NCBI GenBank assembly: GCA_037954665.1
Contig: JBBMOL010000140.1
Span: 124,001-188,000, forward strand
Direction: 5' to 3'
DNA from: Laguncularia racemosa
Taxonomy: Eukaryota > Streptophyta > Magnoliopsida > Myrtales > Combretaceae
DNA length: 64,000 nucleotides
Under the pieces are notes generated by a model. That model did no database searches, was not told the DNA's origin, and saw only the letters and a list, made by a program, of their open reading frames with translations. The position numbers were made by a program, and so were the translations under genes. Shown here piece by piece: positions 23,130 through 33,834 of the stretch (positions are counted from its first letter, which is position 1; each line of letters begins with the position of its first letter).

Positions 23130-24763
23130 TGATGGGTGTCGAATCCAACAAAAATAAAACCTACTCCTAGACAATTATATGATTTGCATATAGTGGTGAG
23201 TAAGGTCGAATCCACAGAGATTGGTTAAATTTATTTCTATCTAAGGAGAATAAAAAGGAAAAGGAAAATGGGGGGTTTGGTTTGTGAATCAAATAAAGTT
23301 AAAACAAGATAAGAAAATTGAATATTGATAAAAGCCTAGCCAAAGGAATCAAGATAGTTTAATTCAAGGAATTGATCATCGATGCAAATGTTCTCTATTC
23401 TTGTTCCTAGATAAACTGGTTATGGTTATTAACAAGCTCTAACAACCTATCTCTCCGTACTTCCTCGATAACCAAGAGAAGCTCTTTGATTATTTCTCTT
23501 ATCGATTAGACAATCCTAGACAAGCGCTTAGGATTTAATCTACCAATAGCATTAAAATCTAGAGAGACCACCAATTCATGCCAGTAGATTATAAGATAAC
23601 CTATTTAAACATGATCACACACCTCCATAACATGAATTCGATCATCTCTTTTATAACCAAACATGTTATTGCGTCACTAAGACTAGAACAATCAAACAAT
23701 TACGGATTTGACATGCTAGTTGACAATATATTAACTTGCTAATTGAGTAGAAGAGCTCTATTCATACCAATCAACAAAGATAATAATGACAAAACGATCA
23801 GAAGATATATGAATACCCGAAAGCAAAGAATAGAATAAATACAAGTCAATTAGACCTCACAATTCGTAGAGAATTAAACATCTATGACCCTTTGGCTAGA
23901 AAAGTAGCTTAGCTACTCATGTTCATCAATAAAACAAAAATAAAAAGTAGAAACATCATGAACCCGGTTGCCTGCTCTGCCTCCAAGATGATCCAAGGTT
24001 CTTCAAGATCCAAATATTCAAAAGTTGTCCTCACCCTCTAGGGTTGGTTCTATTTATATTGTTAGAGGGATGGCATGTGATCTTTTGCTAGCAAGATACG
24101 AAAATATCTTTCCTTTTCCAAGTAGATTTCGAGAAGTGAATCTTCGTCTGCCTGGCACGCCCTACCACACGGCCGTGGGTCAAGCCGTGCCTTCCTCTGT
24201 GCATAATTCACGTATCATCTTCCGTGTCCAGTGTGTAGCACGGTTTACACCACGGCTAGATCCTAGGCCGTGTCATCCTCTGTGCATAATCAACAAGTCT
24301 TCTCCTTGGCACGTTTAGCTTCCACCACGGCTTTAAGCACGGTTTCTCCCACGGCTGCCACCACGGCTGTGCCCTAAGCCATGTCTCTCTCTGTTGAAAG
24401 TCCTCATTTCCGCCTTCTTGTCCAGTGTGTAACACGGTTTGCGCCATGGCCGTGCCTCAAACCGTGCTTCCAATACACGGCCGTGTACTTCAACCGTGTA
24501 TCTTCCTGTTGATTCAAAACCAAGTACACGGCCGTGTACTTCAATTACACACCCATGTACTTCCCTCCGGCGGTGTAAATCCTTGTCTTTGAACTAAGTT
24601 GTAGATGACTTCTCTAATTTACTTGAATTAGCATCCTTGACTCCATTTAACCTGATTTATCACCATAATAGAATTAAGTACCATTTCCTTATGATTTCTA
24701 TAAAATCAATAATAATTTAACACAATTTATACTATAAAGATTGAGTATAAAATGGCTCTATCA
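23130..24763 (-). repeat. 5' LTR of H1
   Basis: 1634 bp, TGATGGGTGTCG...GGCTCTATCA on the plus strand. Palindromic cacggccgtg occurs near 24169, 24477 and 24532. Confidence 0.92.
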
Positions 24764-24768
24764 ATGAC

Positions 24769-24915
24769 TATGTCTATGAGTTTGAAACTTTAATGATCAA
24801 ATGTGGGTCAATAGAGCCTCATGAGCAAACCCTAGCACGTTTTGTGATTGGGTTGAAGTATGAGATAACCTGTGTTGTTGAGCTTTAGAGGTATGGTACA
24901 CTGGATGAGGCTATA
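24769..24915 (+). pseudogene. Element B gag, part 2
   Basis: Continues the frame broken by H1: YEFETLMIKCGSIEPHEQ..ARFVIGLKYEITCVVEL, then YGTLDEAI, where A(-) inserted (TSD CTATA 24911-24915). Confidence 0.85.
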
Positions 24916-25917
24916 TGATGTGCTCAAAACCAAGTCCAAGCACAATCAAATGACTCAAAGAAAACAAATCACAACTCAATTACAAACCAGTCTAATTAGG
25001 TGACAATTCACGTGAACTCCTTTGGAAATTTGATGGAAAACCAAAGATCAAATGATGCAATTGCAATCTATATATGTAATCTTCACCATATATTAACAAG
25101 AATAATTAAATTCCACGAGAATCAAACCAAAATGGATGGATCAAAACCGTGATATCAACTTCCCCTTCAATTCCAATGCACGCCAACAATAAAATGATAT
25201 TGATTTCAAGTACTAAAAGAAAAACCAATCTTAAACAAGATAATTGTTCACAAATTGCATTCACAAATATGTCCAAGAAACTCTAAATCAACCCTAGATA
25301 TGACTCACCAAAGATGAAACGAAAAACAACAAAGAAAGAAATCGATATGACTCACAATTTCCCCTTATTGCACTCGCCACAATTCTAATTCTTGGGATGA
25401 AATTGATAAGAGAATTAGAACTAGGATGAACCCTAATTCCCACACGTTAAGTGCTTGTGTTTAATCTGCAAAATGGCCTCCTTAAACCCTATTATAAGCA
25501 AGTATTTATACTTGCTACTCCTAGGGTTAGAAAATGTTCAAAATTACAAGTTTGCCACTTTTAAGGTGGTTAGCCCTAAATGAAAATTACAATAAAATGA
25601 AAGTGTCCCAAGAAAAAACATAACATAAAATAGTTCATAAAGCAATTACAAAGTACAAAATATCATATGTCTTCATGAGCCAATGCTTCGGAGTGGAAAC
25701 AATCACAGCGGATCTTTGATTGTAAATCTGAAGATGTCCCATGTACATCAACTAGTGTAGGACATATTGGCATCCCATGGAGAATTATTATTGTACCTGT
25801 AAGATTATTTCTCAAATACTTATTAGATGAAAAGAAATGACATAAAATACGAGTGATTTAGATCATCATCCAAATCGAGTTCTGAAAGTGTTGATAGTGC
25901 CGGAAATTTTCCCATCA
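24916..25917 (-). repeat. 3' LTR of A(-)
   Basis: 1002 bp, TGATGTGCTC...TTCCCATCA on the plus strand. TATA palindrome at 25498-25515. Confidence 0.93.
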
Positions 25918-27809
25918 TCTCTTCGGGCTTCTGAAAGATTTGCCCTCAAATCTAGAGGATCAGTTTTGGATCTGAACCCTAATGTCTCTATTGTCCCACT
26001 CTTCCGGCTATCAAATGTAGTGGATGGAGTTTTGATCTGTTCCTGAAACCCATGTACCTCAGATGGAGTCATTGGCGACAGAAGTATGCGAGATTCGCCC
26101 ATGCTGAACATGTAGGTGTTTCTAAACCCATCATGTAACACCCGCCGATCAAACAACTAAGGACGACCTAACAGCAAATGGAATGCATGCATAGGGACTA
26201 CATCACACAGGATCTCATCATGATATTTTTGCCCAACACTCACAGGAACCTTAACCCTCAGTGTAACATACATATTACCTCGATTATCCAGCCAATGCAA
26301 GTTATAAAGGCTAGGATGTGGAATAGTAGATAGATGTAATTTGTCTACCAATACAACAGATATAACATTCGTGCAACTACCACTATCAATGATGAGTACA
26401 CAAAGGTTACCTCTGATTCTGCAAGAGGTGTGAAATATGTTCTCTCTCTGAATGTCTCTAATATTAAGAGATATAGTTAAAGCCCTACGTAACACATTAA
26501 TAGGTAGATATTGTTCACTTGTATGCTCCTCATGTGTCTCTACAATTTGGTCATCATAATACTCCTGCAGTGCTATTGGTAAATCTGTAGGTTCAGTCTG
26601 TTCGTTGTCATCCTCAACATCTTCCCTAGTGCCTTCCATGATGGTCATCACCCTCTTATTTAGACACTGTGTTGCCATATGCCCAAATCTCATGCATTTA
26701 AAGCACTTAATCTGGCGCACCTTTCCACTAGTAGATCTCGGAACAGTCTGCCTCACATCTGGAGTCATTACCTCTTTACCCTTCCCAGTAGGTAAATTTT
26801 CTCTAATAATATTTGGGGTAGTTTTGTCCACTGCCTTCACTGTCTCACCTACTGTTTTTGTTCCCCCTGATCGACCGTCAGCTGATATGGGTCTAGTAAT
26901 AGCATTGGGCCTATTGCTCAGAGTCCTAAACAAGTTGGACCTCCTTTGCCTCTCTACTTTCAAGGCCAACTGAATAGCCTCATAAAGTGTACTATAGCGT
27001 TGCAGCTCAATAACACACACTATTTCATATTTCAAACCTGAGACAAAGCGTGCTACGGTTTGTTCTGGAGGTTCAACGGACCCACACCTAATCATGAGGG
27101 TTTCAAATTCCTACACATAATCATCCACTCTCTTGCCTCCCTGCCTCAAAGTTTGTAGTCAAATAAACAGTTCCTATTTGTAGTGTTTAGGAATAAACCT
27201 TTTTCTCAATACCCTTTTCATATCCCTCTATGTCTGAATCTCAGCCTCTCCATCCCTTCGCCTACTGGTAATCAGATTCTTCCACCATAATGAAGTGTAC
27301 CCCATAAACTCGACAGCAGCCAATCGGACCCTGGTATTATCATCGATTTCATAACATTCAAAGAGACCCTCAACCTTGTCCTCCTAATCTAAATAATCAT
27401 CAGCTGATCCCTTGCCATCATAAGAAGTCATCTACAGTTTTACATATTCCAAGCCCCGAGGCGGCCTGAAATCCCTATTCTGATATGGGTTTGCCCCAAA
27501 ATTGTCATCCCTTTTTTCCCTGTATGGAAGATGCTCCTCACTCATCCTTCTATTCAGATTTCCATCTCCCACTACTCTGTCTCGATGATGACTCTGTAGA
27601 GCTACTCGAGGAGGTGCCCGTTAGTTTACCACTGGTGGTTATGGTAATGTCATTCTGTCAATCGTAGTTGCTAGAGTAGCAACTATGGTAGTAAGATCCT
27701 GGAGCTGTTCTTCCAAAGTCCTCCTACCTGCAACATTATGACCCTGACCTCCACCAACCTGACTATTGGCTTCATCACCAATTCCCCCATTCACGTTATC
27801 ATTCGACAT
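25866..27809 (-). pseudogene. A(-) gag-protease polyprotein, least damaged A copy
   Basis: ATG at 27809 (MSNDNVNGGIGDEANSQ). N-terminal helix-rich part (TLEEQLQDLTTIVATLATTI), gag core with several TAG/TGA stops (27100-27650), then an open 312-codon stretch 27095-26157. That stretch carries the gag C-terminus, the CCHC knuckle CFKCMRFGHMATQC and the aspartic protease DSGSCTNV. One TAG (a W position) splits LLLGRP from LFDRRVLHDGF. The frame then runs DPLDLRANLSEARRDDG into the 3' LTR and ends about 17 codons inside it. It is shorter than a Ty3 polyprotein by the whole RT-RNaseH-integrase block. Confidence 0.88.
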
Positions 27810-28896
27810 AGTTGTAGACTCAGTATATTGAACCTCAAAGACAATCAGAAGTAAGGAAGCACACTTCACAACCACATAACAGCCACTACAAAAAGGAAAG
27901 CAAACAACTCCACTTAACTTCACAAGTATGCTATTACAATCCACGTGTAGCACTCTTCTCCACAACACATTAACACATCACGGTGCAACACTTTTATAAT
28001 TCACCACCACATCCAACACTTGCAATCCCCTTTTTAATCAACACACACAACACCATACACACACTACTTACTTAGCACACAAATACAATGCCACACACAC
28101 ACACCTTTTCTATATACGGTGTTTAACAAATTCAATCACCACAACAAAAATATTTCCACTTCTTTCAAATTCTCGATGTAACAAAATTTTCTAAATTCCA
28201 CAAGTCACTCCTTCACAAACAACTCTGATGGCAACAACATAAAAATTGCACTCCACTTCCACGGCAATAATAACAAATGGCAACAACAACAAATACACTC
28301 CACTTCCATGGCTATAATAACAAGATATACTCCACTTTCCACAAGTTCTAACCGCAACTCACAAATAGGCAGCAATTCAAATTTGAAATTCAATCACTTC
28401 ACTAATTGCAACCCTTCCACAATCGGTAAGAATTGATTTTCAAATTAAAAAAAAAACACTCATTAACTCCTTAACTTAATTGATGTGTTTGAATTCAAAT
28501 AGATTCCTTACTATCCACACAATGCAAATCTATAAAATATACTTCCCCAATTCTGAATTTGCAAAAGGGATTCACAACAACACACTCCACAAGCTTCTTC
28601 AAACAACAAGCTAATCACGGTATGAATGGGCAAGTTTTAAGTTCAAAAATTGTGAATGAATAACACACTTTTACTCTCCTGCCTTCCACGAAAATGATTA
28701 ACCACAAGAAGCTACAATAAACCCTTCAATTCGACTTCAACAAGCAGCAAATTCAATTCTCAATAAAGACAATTTCACAACTCAATTCACAATACAATTT
28801 TGGTTCACAATTTTAAGAACCCTAATTGAGCGTGATGACCAAGAATTCAACCAACACTTAATCCCTTCTCTTAACTTGTGCATTGATACCAAAAGA
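27810..28896 (-). other. A(-) leader and PBS, non-coding
   Basis: About 1.1 kb with repeats of the type ccacttccacggcaataataacaaatgg (28250-28330). PBS-like reverse complement TGGTATCAATGC at 28880-28891 (one change from the Met-type site). No gene is seen. Confidence 0.7.
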
Positions 28897-29898
28897 TGAT
28901 GTGCTCAAAACCAAGTCCAAGCACAATCAAATGACTCAAAGAAAACAAATCACAACTCAATTACAAATCGGTCTAATTAGGTGACAATTCACGTGAACTC
29001 CTTTGGAAATTTGATGGAAAACCAAAGATCAAATGATGTAATTGCAATCTATATATGTAATCTTCACCATATAATAACAAGAATAATTGAATTCCATGAG
29101 AATCAAACCAAAATGGATGGATCAAAACCGTGATATCAACTTCCCCTTCAATTCCAATGTACGCCAATAATAAAATGATATTGATTTCAAGTACTAAAAG
29201 AACAACCAATCTTAAACAAGATAATTGTTCACAAATTGCATTCACAAATATGTCCAAGAAACTCTAAATCAACCCTAGATATGACTCACTAGAGATGAAA
29301 TGAAAAAAAACAAAGAAAGAAATCGATATGACTCACAATTTCCCCTTATTGCATTCGCCACAATTCCAATTCTTGGGTTGAAATTGATAAGAGAATTAGT
29401 ACTAGGATGAACCCTGATTCCCACACGTTAAGTGCTTGTGTTTAATCTGCAAAATGGCCTCCTCAAACCCTACTATAAGCAAGTATTTATACTTGCTACT
29501 CCTAGGGTTAGAAAATGGTCAAAATTACAAGTTTGCCACTTTTAAGGTGGCTAGTCCTAAATGAAAATTACAATAAAATGAAAGTGTCCCAAGAAAAAAT
29601 ACAACATAAAATAGTTCATAAAGAAATTACAAAGTACAAAATATCATAAGTCTTCATGAGCCAATGCTTCGGAGTGGAAACAATCGCAGCGAATCTTTGA
29701 TTGTAAATTTGAATATGTGTCGTGTCCATTAACTAGTGTAGGACATATTGGCATCCCATGGAGAATTATTATTGTACCTGTAAGATTATTTCTCAAATAC
29801 CTATTAGATGAAAAGAAATGACATAAAATACGAGTGATTTGGATCATCATCCAAATCGAGTTCTAAAAGTGTCGATAGTGCCGGAAATTTTCCCATCA
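28897..29898 (-). repeat. 5' LTR of A(-)
   Basis: 1002 bp. TATA palindrome at 29479-29496, and inverted repeat gccacttttaaggtggc at about 29536-29552. Confidence 0.93.
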
Positions 29899-29903
29899 CT
29901 ATA

Positions 29904-30955
29904 TAGTTAACCTTGAAAGTGGAAAGGTAGAGGTGATCCAATCCATTCTAGGTTACTAGTAACAAGCCTAGTACTACTACTAAGCCCATGGGGGCTAATG
30001 GTCAGTTAGGTGGACCAAAGGGAGCAGGTGAGCCTATCAGGGTAGTAGATAGAGTTACCACTAACACAAACAAAGAGAAAATGATTTCTGGGAAGGTTAA
30101 AGAGGTAGTTGGACCTGATGTTAGGCAAACAGTATTGAGATCAACTAGTGGAAAAATGCACCAGATTAAATGCTTCAAATGCATGGGATTTGGACATATG
30201 GTTGCACAGTGTCCTAATAAGAGAGTAATGACAATCATGGAGGGCATTGAAGAAGAAGAAGATGAAGAAGAAGTTGTCGAGCTTAAAGATCTGTCTATAA
30301 CTTTGCAGGAGTACAATGATGATCAGAACGCTAAGACACATAAGGATAAAATGGGTGAACATTACTTACCTATTAATGTGTTGCATAGGGTTTTGACTAT
30401 ATCTCCAAATTCTAGGGACAAATAGAAGGAGATCCTATTCCACACACCTTACCGGATCCGAGGTAACCTTTGTGTGCTAATCATTAATAGTGGTAGTTAC
30501 ACTAATGTCATATTTGCTGCATTAGTAGATAAATTACAACTAGCCACTAGCCCACATCCTAGCTCTTACAAATTGCATTAGTTAGATAACCGAGATAGTC
30601 TACATGTTACATAAAGAGCAAAGGTGCCAGTCAATGTAGGAAAGAAATACCATGATGATATCGTCTATGATGTGATTCCTATGTACGCCTTTCATTTATT
30701 ATTGGGTAGACCTTAGATGTTTGATAGAAAGGTGTTACATGACGGGTTCAGAAACACTTATATGTTTCAAAAGGGTGGGTCACTGATAGTTTTGACACCT
30801 GTGTCTCCATTTAAGGTGCGCTCTTTCCAAGAACAAATTAGGACTACCTTTGATTCTTCTAAAAGTTAGGTAAACAAGCTAACAAAGGCATCGAGTTTCA
30901 GTCTAAGAGATGACCCCCTAGATTTGAGGGCAAATCTTTTAGAGGCCTAAGGAGA
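29904..30955 (+). pseudogene. Element B gag end and protease, part 3
   Basis: Continues the B frame (LTLKVERQR). Open from 29988: lysine-rich part, CCHC knuckle CFKCMGFGHMVAQC near 30172-30215, an acidic run (EEEEDEEEVVE), YLPINVLHRVLTISPNS. After a TAG at about 30423 comes the protease, with the active site changed from DSG to NSG (LIINSGSYTNV), so it would be inactive. Further TAG/TAA stops follow. It ends DDPLDLRANLLEA at the 3' LTR with no RT or integrase between. Confidence 0.85.
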
Positions 30956-31812
30956 TGATGGGAATCTACCCTACGGTTCTAGCAATAGGGGAACTTAATT
31001 TGGAAGTATGATCCAAGACATCCACATATGTTCATTTTTCTTTACCTAATAATGTTTTGTTTTACACTATAATAGGTACATTGATCAGTCTTTATAGGAT
31101 GGCCAAATAACATGCGCTGATGATCAACTTATGGGATATTTTTGGAGTCACATCCAATGACCTACAAATTTTCCATTTGACTTGAAGAACTGGCTATTTG
31201 AAGACCATCATTTATACTAGTATTTTTCATTATTGAATCGGCCACTTTTATTCATTTTTGGGACTTATGATTTGTTTGTATTTTGTTGTTAGAATCGGCC
31301 ACTTAGTGGCATATGTGTAATTTTTTTGAACATTTTTACCCTAATTGGAACAAGTATAAATACTTGCTAACTAGGGTTTGTATGGAGCTTTTTTTGACAT
31401 TTTGAGAAAAATACACACTTTGAGCCATGAGGGAGAGCCTTGCAAATCAATCTCTTATCAATTTCTTGTGAAATTGTGGTGAGATTCAACAAGTGTAGAT
31501 TGTGAGTAATATTAATCTTCCATTTGTTGTTAACAAATTGTATTTAGTGAGTTATATCTAGGTGCAATTTGTGGTTACCTTTGTTTACGTGATTTGGATG
31601 AAATTTTCAAATTTTGATCAATTCAATTTTGAATTTACTTCCTAGTGTAAATTGCATGATTAACCATTGAGCATTTACATACTTATTAGTTCACATTTCA
31701 CTTTGTCATTTGCTTAAGTGGAATTCCATTTCATTACGCCAATTTAGGGATTTTGCATTGTTGAATTCTCCAATTGGATTGTGTACATGTGCTTTAGATG
31801 TTAGGCACATCA
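30956..31812 (+). repeat. 3' LTR of element B
   Basis: 857 bp, TGATGGGAATC...GGCACATCA, uninterrupted. It shows the CAAGTATAAATACTTG core at about 31351-31367 and the GCCACTTAGTGGC palindrome near 31299-31311. Confidence 0.9.
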
Positions 31813-31998
31813 CTTTCACCTAAAGTAGATGGACCATTCAAAGTTATCAAACGCATCAACAGCAATGCATACAAGAAAAAATTGCTAAGAGGATACGTTT
31901 TCTTTGCTACATTTAATGTTGCAAATCTATCGCCATATTTACCAGATGATGTTCATGAAGACCTCTTAGATTTAAGGGCAAATCTTCCACAGGGTTGA
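31813..31998 (+). pseudogene. Element D: integrase C-terminus
   Basis: Resumes D pol after B: LSPKVDGPFKVIKRINSNAYK, then ATFNVANLSPYLPDD and DLRANLPQG before a stop. This is the usual Ty3 integrase C-terminal GPF/Y-like region. Its last residues (LDLRANL) are the same as those just before the LTR in A and B, which identifies where their deletion rejoins pol. Confidence 0.88.
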
Positions 31999-32003
31999 GG
32001 AGA

Positions 32004-32691
32004 TGATAAGAATCATACATCTACAGGACCCATAACCAGTGTGAGAGCTAAAGGATTACAAAATTTTAGCAATGAGGGTCCTCTTTGAACAATTAGATCT
32101 CGAAGACATTCGTTTAGTGTCTTCATTTACATTATAAAATTGTTTTACATTTCATCAGGTACATTTGTCGGTATTACAAGATGGTGAGCCAACACACTAA
32201 TGCTTGGTGTGTGAGCTATTTTTAGACCTACAAAAAGCAAGAGAAATCGACCATACATTACTTGCATTTCACGTGGAGTACTAGTTGGCAAATTACTCCA
32301 AGAGGACCGGTTTAAGCATAATTTTGTCTTGTTAATTTTTCTTTATTTAGAATAGGTATAAATACTTGTAAATGAGGGTTTTTGGATAGAATTTTTTCAG
32401 ATTAAATTTCACATACTTTCCATGAGGAGTGCTCTCTATTTTCACGCCTAAACTCTTATCAATTTCTACATTAGGGATTATGGTGAGTTAGCTTGGGATT
32501 ATTGTGTGTAATATATATAATTTTCAAGTCTTTTCCTTATTACTATTAGTTTGTAACATCTGGTAAGTGATTGGATTCCTCATTTCTCTTTCATTTTCAT
32601 GCAATTTAGGGTTTACACCAATTTGATTAGAATTGTTACCTTGTTAATTCTGTCCTTTTTTTTATATTGCAATTGGCATTGGAGCACATTA
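32004..32691 (+). repeat. 3' LTR of element D
   Basis: Starts TGATAAGAATC after a ttgaggaga tract and begins with a pol-like tail (GPITSVRAKGLQ). A decayed TATA palindrome lies at about 32345-32362. The right edge (..gagcacatta) is approximate. Confidence 0.7.
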
Positions 32692-32734
32692 TACAACAAG
32701 TAAGGAAAAAGAAGTAGGTAACCTTTATATGTTG

Positions 32735-33260
32735 GAGGACTTGAGACCTAAGTAATCTTTCAAAGTTTTATCATCATCTTCAAGTCTAACACCTCCTATA
32801 AAAATAACAATCATTTAGTTCAAGATTTTGCTTCCAAAAAAAGTTTTTAAGACATGAATAATAGCTTCTTCTACTTCAGAAACGTAAGTATTAATAGAGA
32901 GGACTACAAGAATAGCATGAATTCCATCCTTAGCCAAATCAATGTATTTCCATGTCAACATAATCAATTGTTGCAGAAATATCAAAAAACCATGAAATGA
33001 TCCATTATGTCAATAATACTTCAATTACTCTATCCAAGGTTGATTATAAGAAAGAAAAATTAGATATCAATTCATATCAAGTGTGTCTATTGCATTGATT
33101 ATTTGCTCGGCCTGCAGCATTGTTTCCTATAATTCATAAGTTCTTGTGACACTAGATGAACTTGCCTTAGACTTAAATGCTCTTCTTCCAAGAATGGTAT
33201 TACTCATTACACTTTTACCATTTCAAATATGACCAACTAAAACCAATGTATGAGCATCGT
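32735..33260 (-). pseudogene. AIG1/IAN (GIMAP-like) GTPase gene fragment, broken
   Basis: On the minus strand one net-consistent frame from about 33249 to 32746 reads TLVLVG, then a P-loop NGKS (G1 region), then NTILGRRAFKSKASSS. It continues through IINAIDT (G3 region), W-KYIDLAKDGIHAILVVLS, EEAIIHVLKTFFGSKI, and GGVRLEDDDKTLKDYLG. This matches the order of the plant AIG1-type (immune-associated nucleotide-binding) GTPase domain. In-frame stops occur at least five times (for example within the P-loop and before MIVIF), and the DTPG motif is lost. It is a fragment lacking the C-terminus. This is the only host-gene-like sequence seen in the window; flanks 32692-32734 and 33261-33834 hold nothing recognisable. 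Confidence 0.82.
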
Positions 33261-33834
33261 CATCATGAAAAGCTAGAATAACCTAATTGTAAAGGCAAAA
33301 TGATACTAAGTTGAAGTTCCAGCAACATCCACTTCATTCAACAAACGAATAATCGTATTTCAACATAAGATCAAATAAATAAACAAGTGCAAATTGCACT
33401 TAGAACTCCTTAAATTTCATAACTAACCACATAAAGTTAAACTTTAACAAGGAAAGACTTATACCCGATTGGACTACACTATTAAGACATGAACAGGCAA
33501 ACTCACTTGTTTATATAATTTCCTAGACATCCTAGGTCACATTTAGGAGGGCTAAAAATGAGGTGAAAAATGTAAACACGTCCTAAAACTAGTGGTGTGG
33601 TGCTTAAACTTCCAAAATATGCATTTAATTCCCTATAACTCTTGGAAAAATTAGACCATCCTATCTAACTATCACTATTAATAAGCCTAATAACAATTGT
33701 GGAGGTATAGAGACATTTTCAAAGTTGGAAAGTGGGAAACTCATGTTTGGATTGTACTATATGAATTTAAACTATTAACTTTTTGGTTTATTTGCAATTA
33801 GCTTAAATGTAAATCAAGTTAACACATGAAATTA
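33261..33834. other. Unassigned AT-rich sequence
   Basis: No ORF, LTR terminus or repeat recognised. It lies between the AIG1 fragment and the compound LTR element and may be the remaining host DNA around the old gene. Confidence 0.4.

Larger units (their letters stand above)
17873..24763 (-). mobile_element. H1: Athila-like gag-pro LTR retrotransposon, TSD ATGAC
   Basis: LTRs at 17873-19443 (1571 bp, the 3' LTR on the coding strand) and 23130-24763 (1634 bp, the 5' LTR). TSDs ATGAC are perfect (17868-17872 and 24764-24768). The internal region of ~3.7 kb has an Asp-type PBS, one gag-protease frame, a ~1.4 kb non-coding 3' segment and a PPT. The gag and PBS place it in the Athila/Tat branch of Ty3/gypsy. 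RT and integrase are absent. The right LTR has two extra blocks (about 22 and 41 bp) within its CACGG-rich part. Confidence 0.95.
24916..29898 (-). mobile_element. A(-): complete gag-pro LTR retrotransposon, TSD CTATA
   Basis: LTRs are both 1002 bp (24916-25917, the 3' LTR on the coding strand, and 28897-29898, the 5' LTR). Perfect TSDs CTATA lie at 24911-24915 and 29899-29903. The internal region is ~3.0 kb with the same gag-protease-LTR plan as A(+), without RT or integrase. LTRs differ by few changes, mostly transitions. It inserted in reverse orientation into the gag of its relative B. Confidence 0.95.
5139..31812 (+). mobile_element. Element B: nested gag-pro LTR retrotransposon, 26.7 kb with its insertions
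   Basis: 5' LTR = 5139-5741 plus 10739-10993 (about 858 bp). 3' LTR = 30956-31812 (857 bp). Ends are TGATGGGAATC...CACACCA or CACATCA. The D integrase reading resumes in frame across the insertion. The flanks are CATTC (5134-5138) and CTTTC (31813-31817), a 5-bp TSD with one mismatch. Removing the four inserted elements (A+, C-, H1, A-) leaves roughly 4.5 kb: LTR, PBS, 5' leader, gag, protease, LTR. No RT or integrase core is present. The spacing and TSDs support one insertion into D followed by four later insertions into B. Confidence 0.85.

Noticed and set aside
24150..24560. CRISPR-like array from spaced CACGG/CCGTG motifs
   Set aside because: Spacing is irregular, motifs are short and palindromic, the context is a plant LTR, and no cas genes are present.
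32735..33260. Functional AIG1/IAN GTPase gene
   Set aside because: At least five in-frame stops, one inside the P-loop region, loss of the DTPG motif and no C-terminus.
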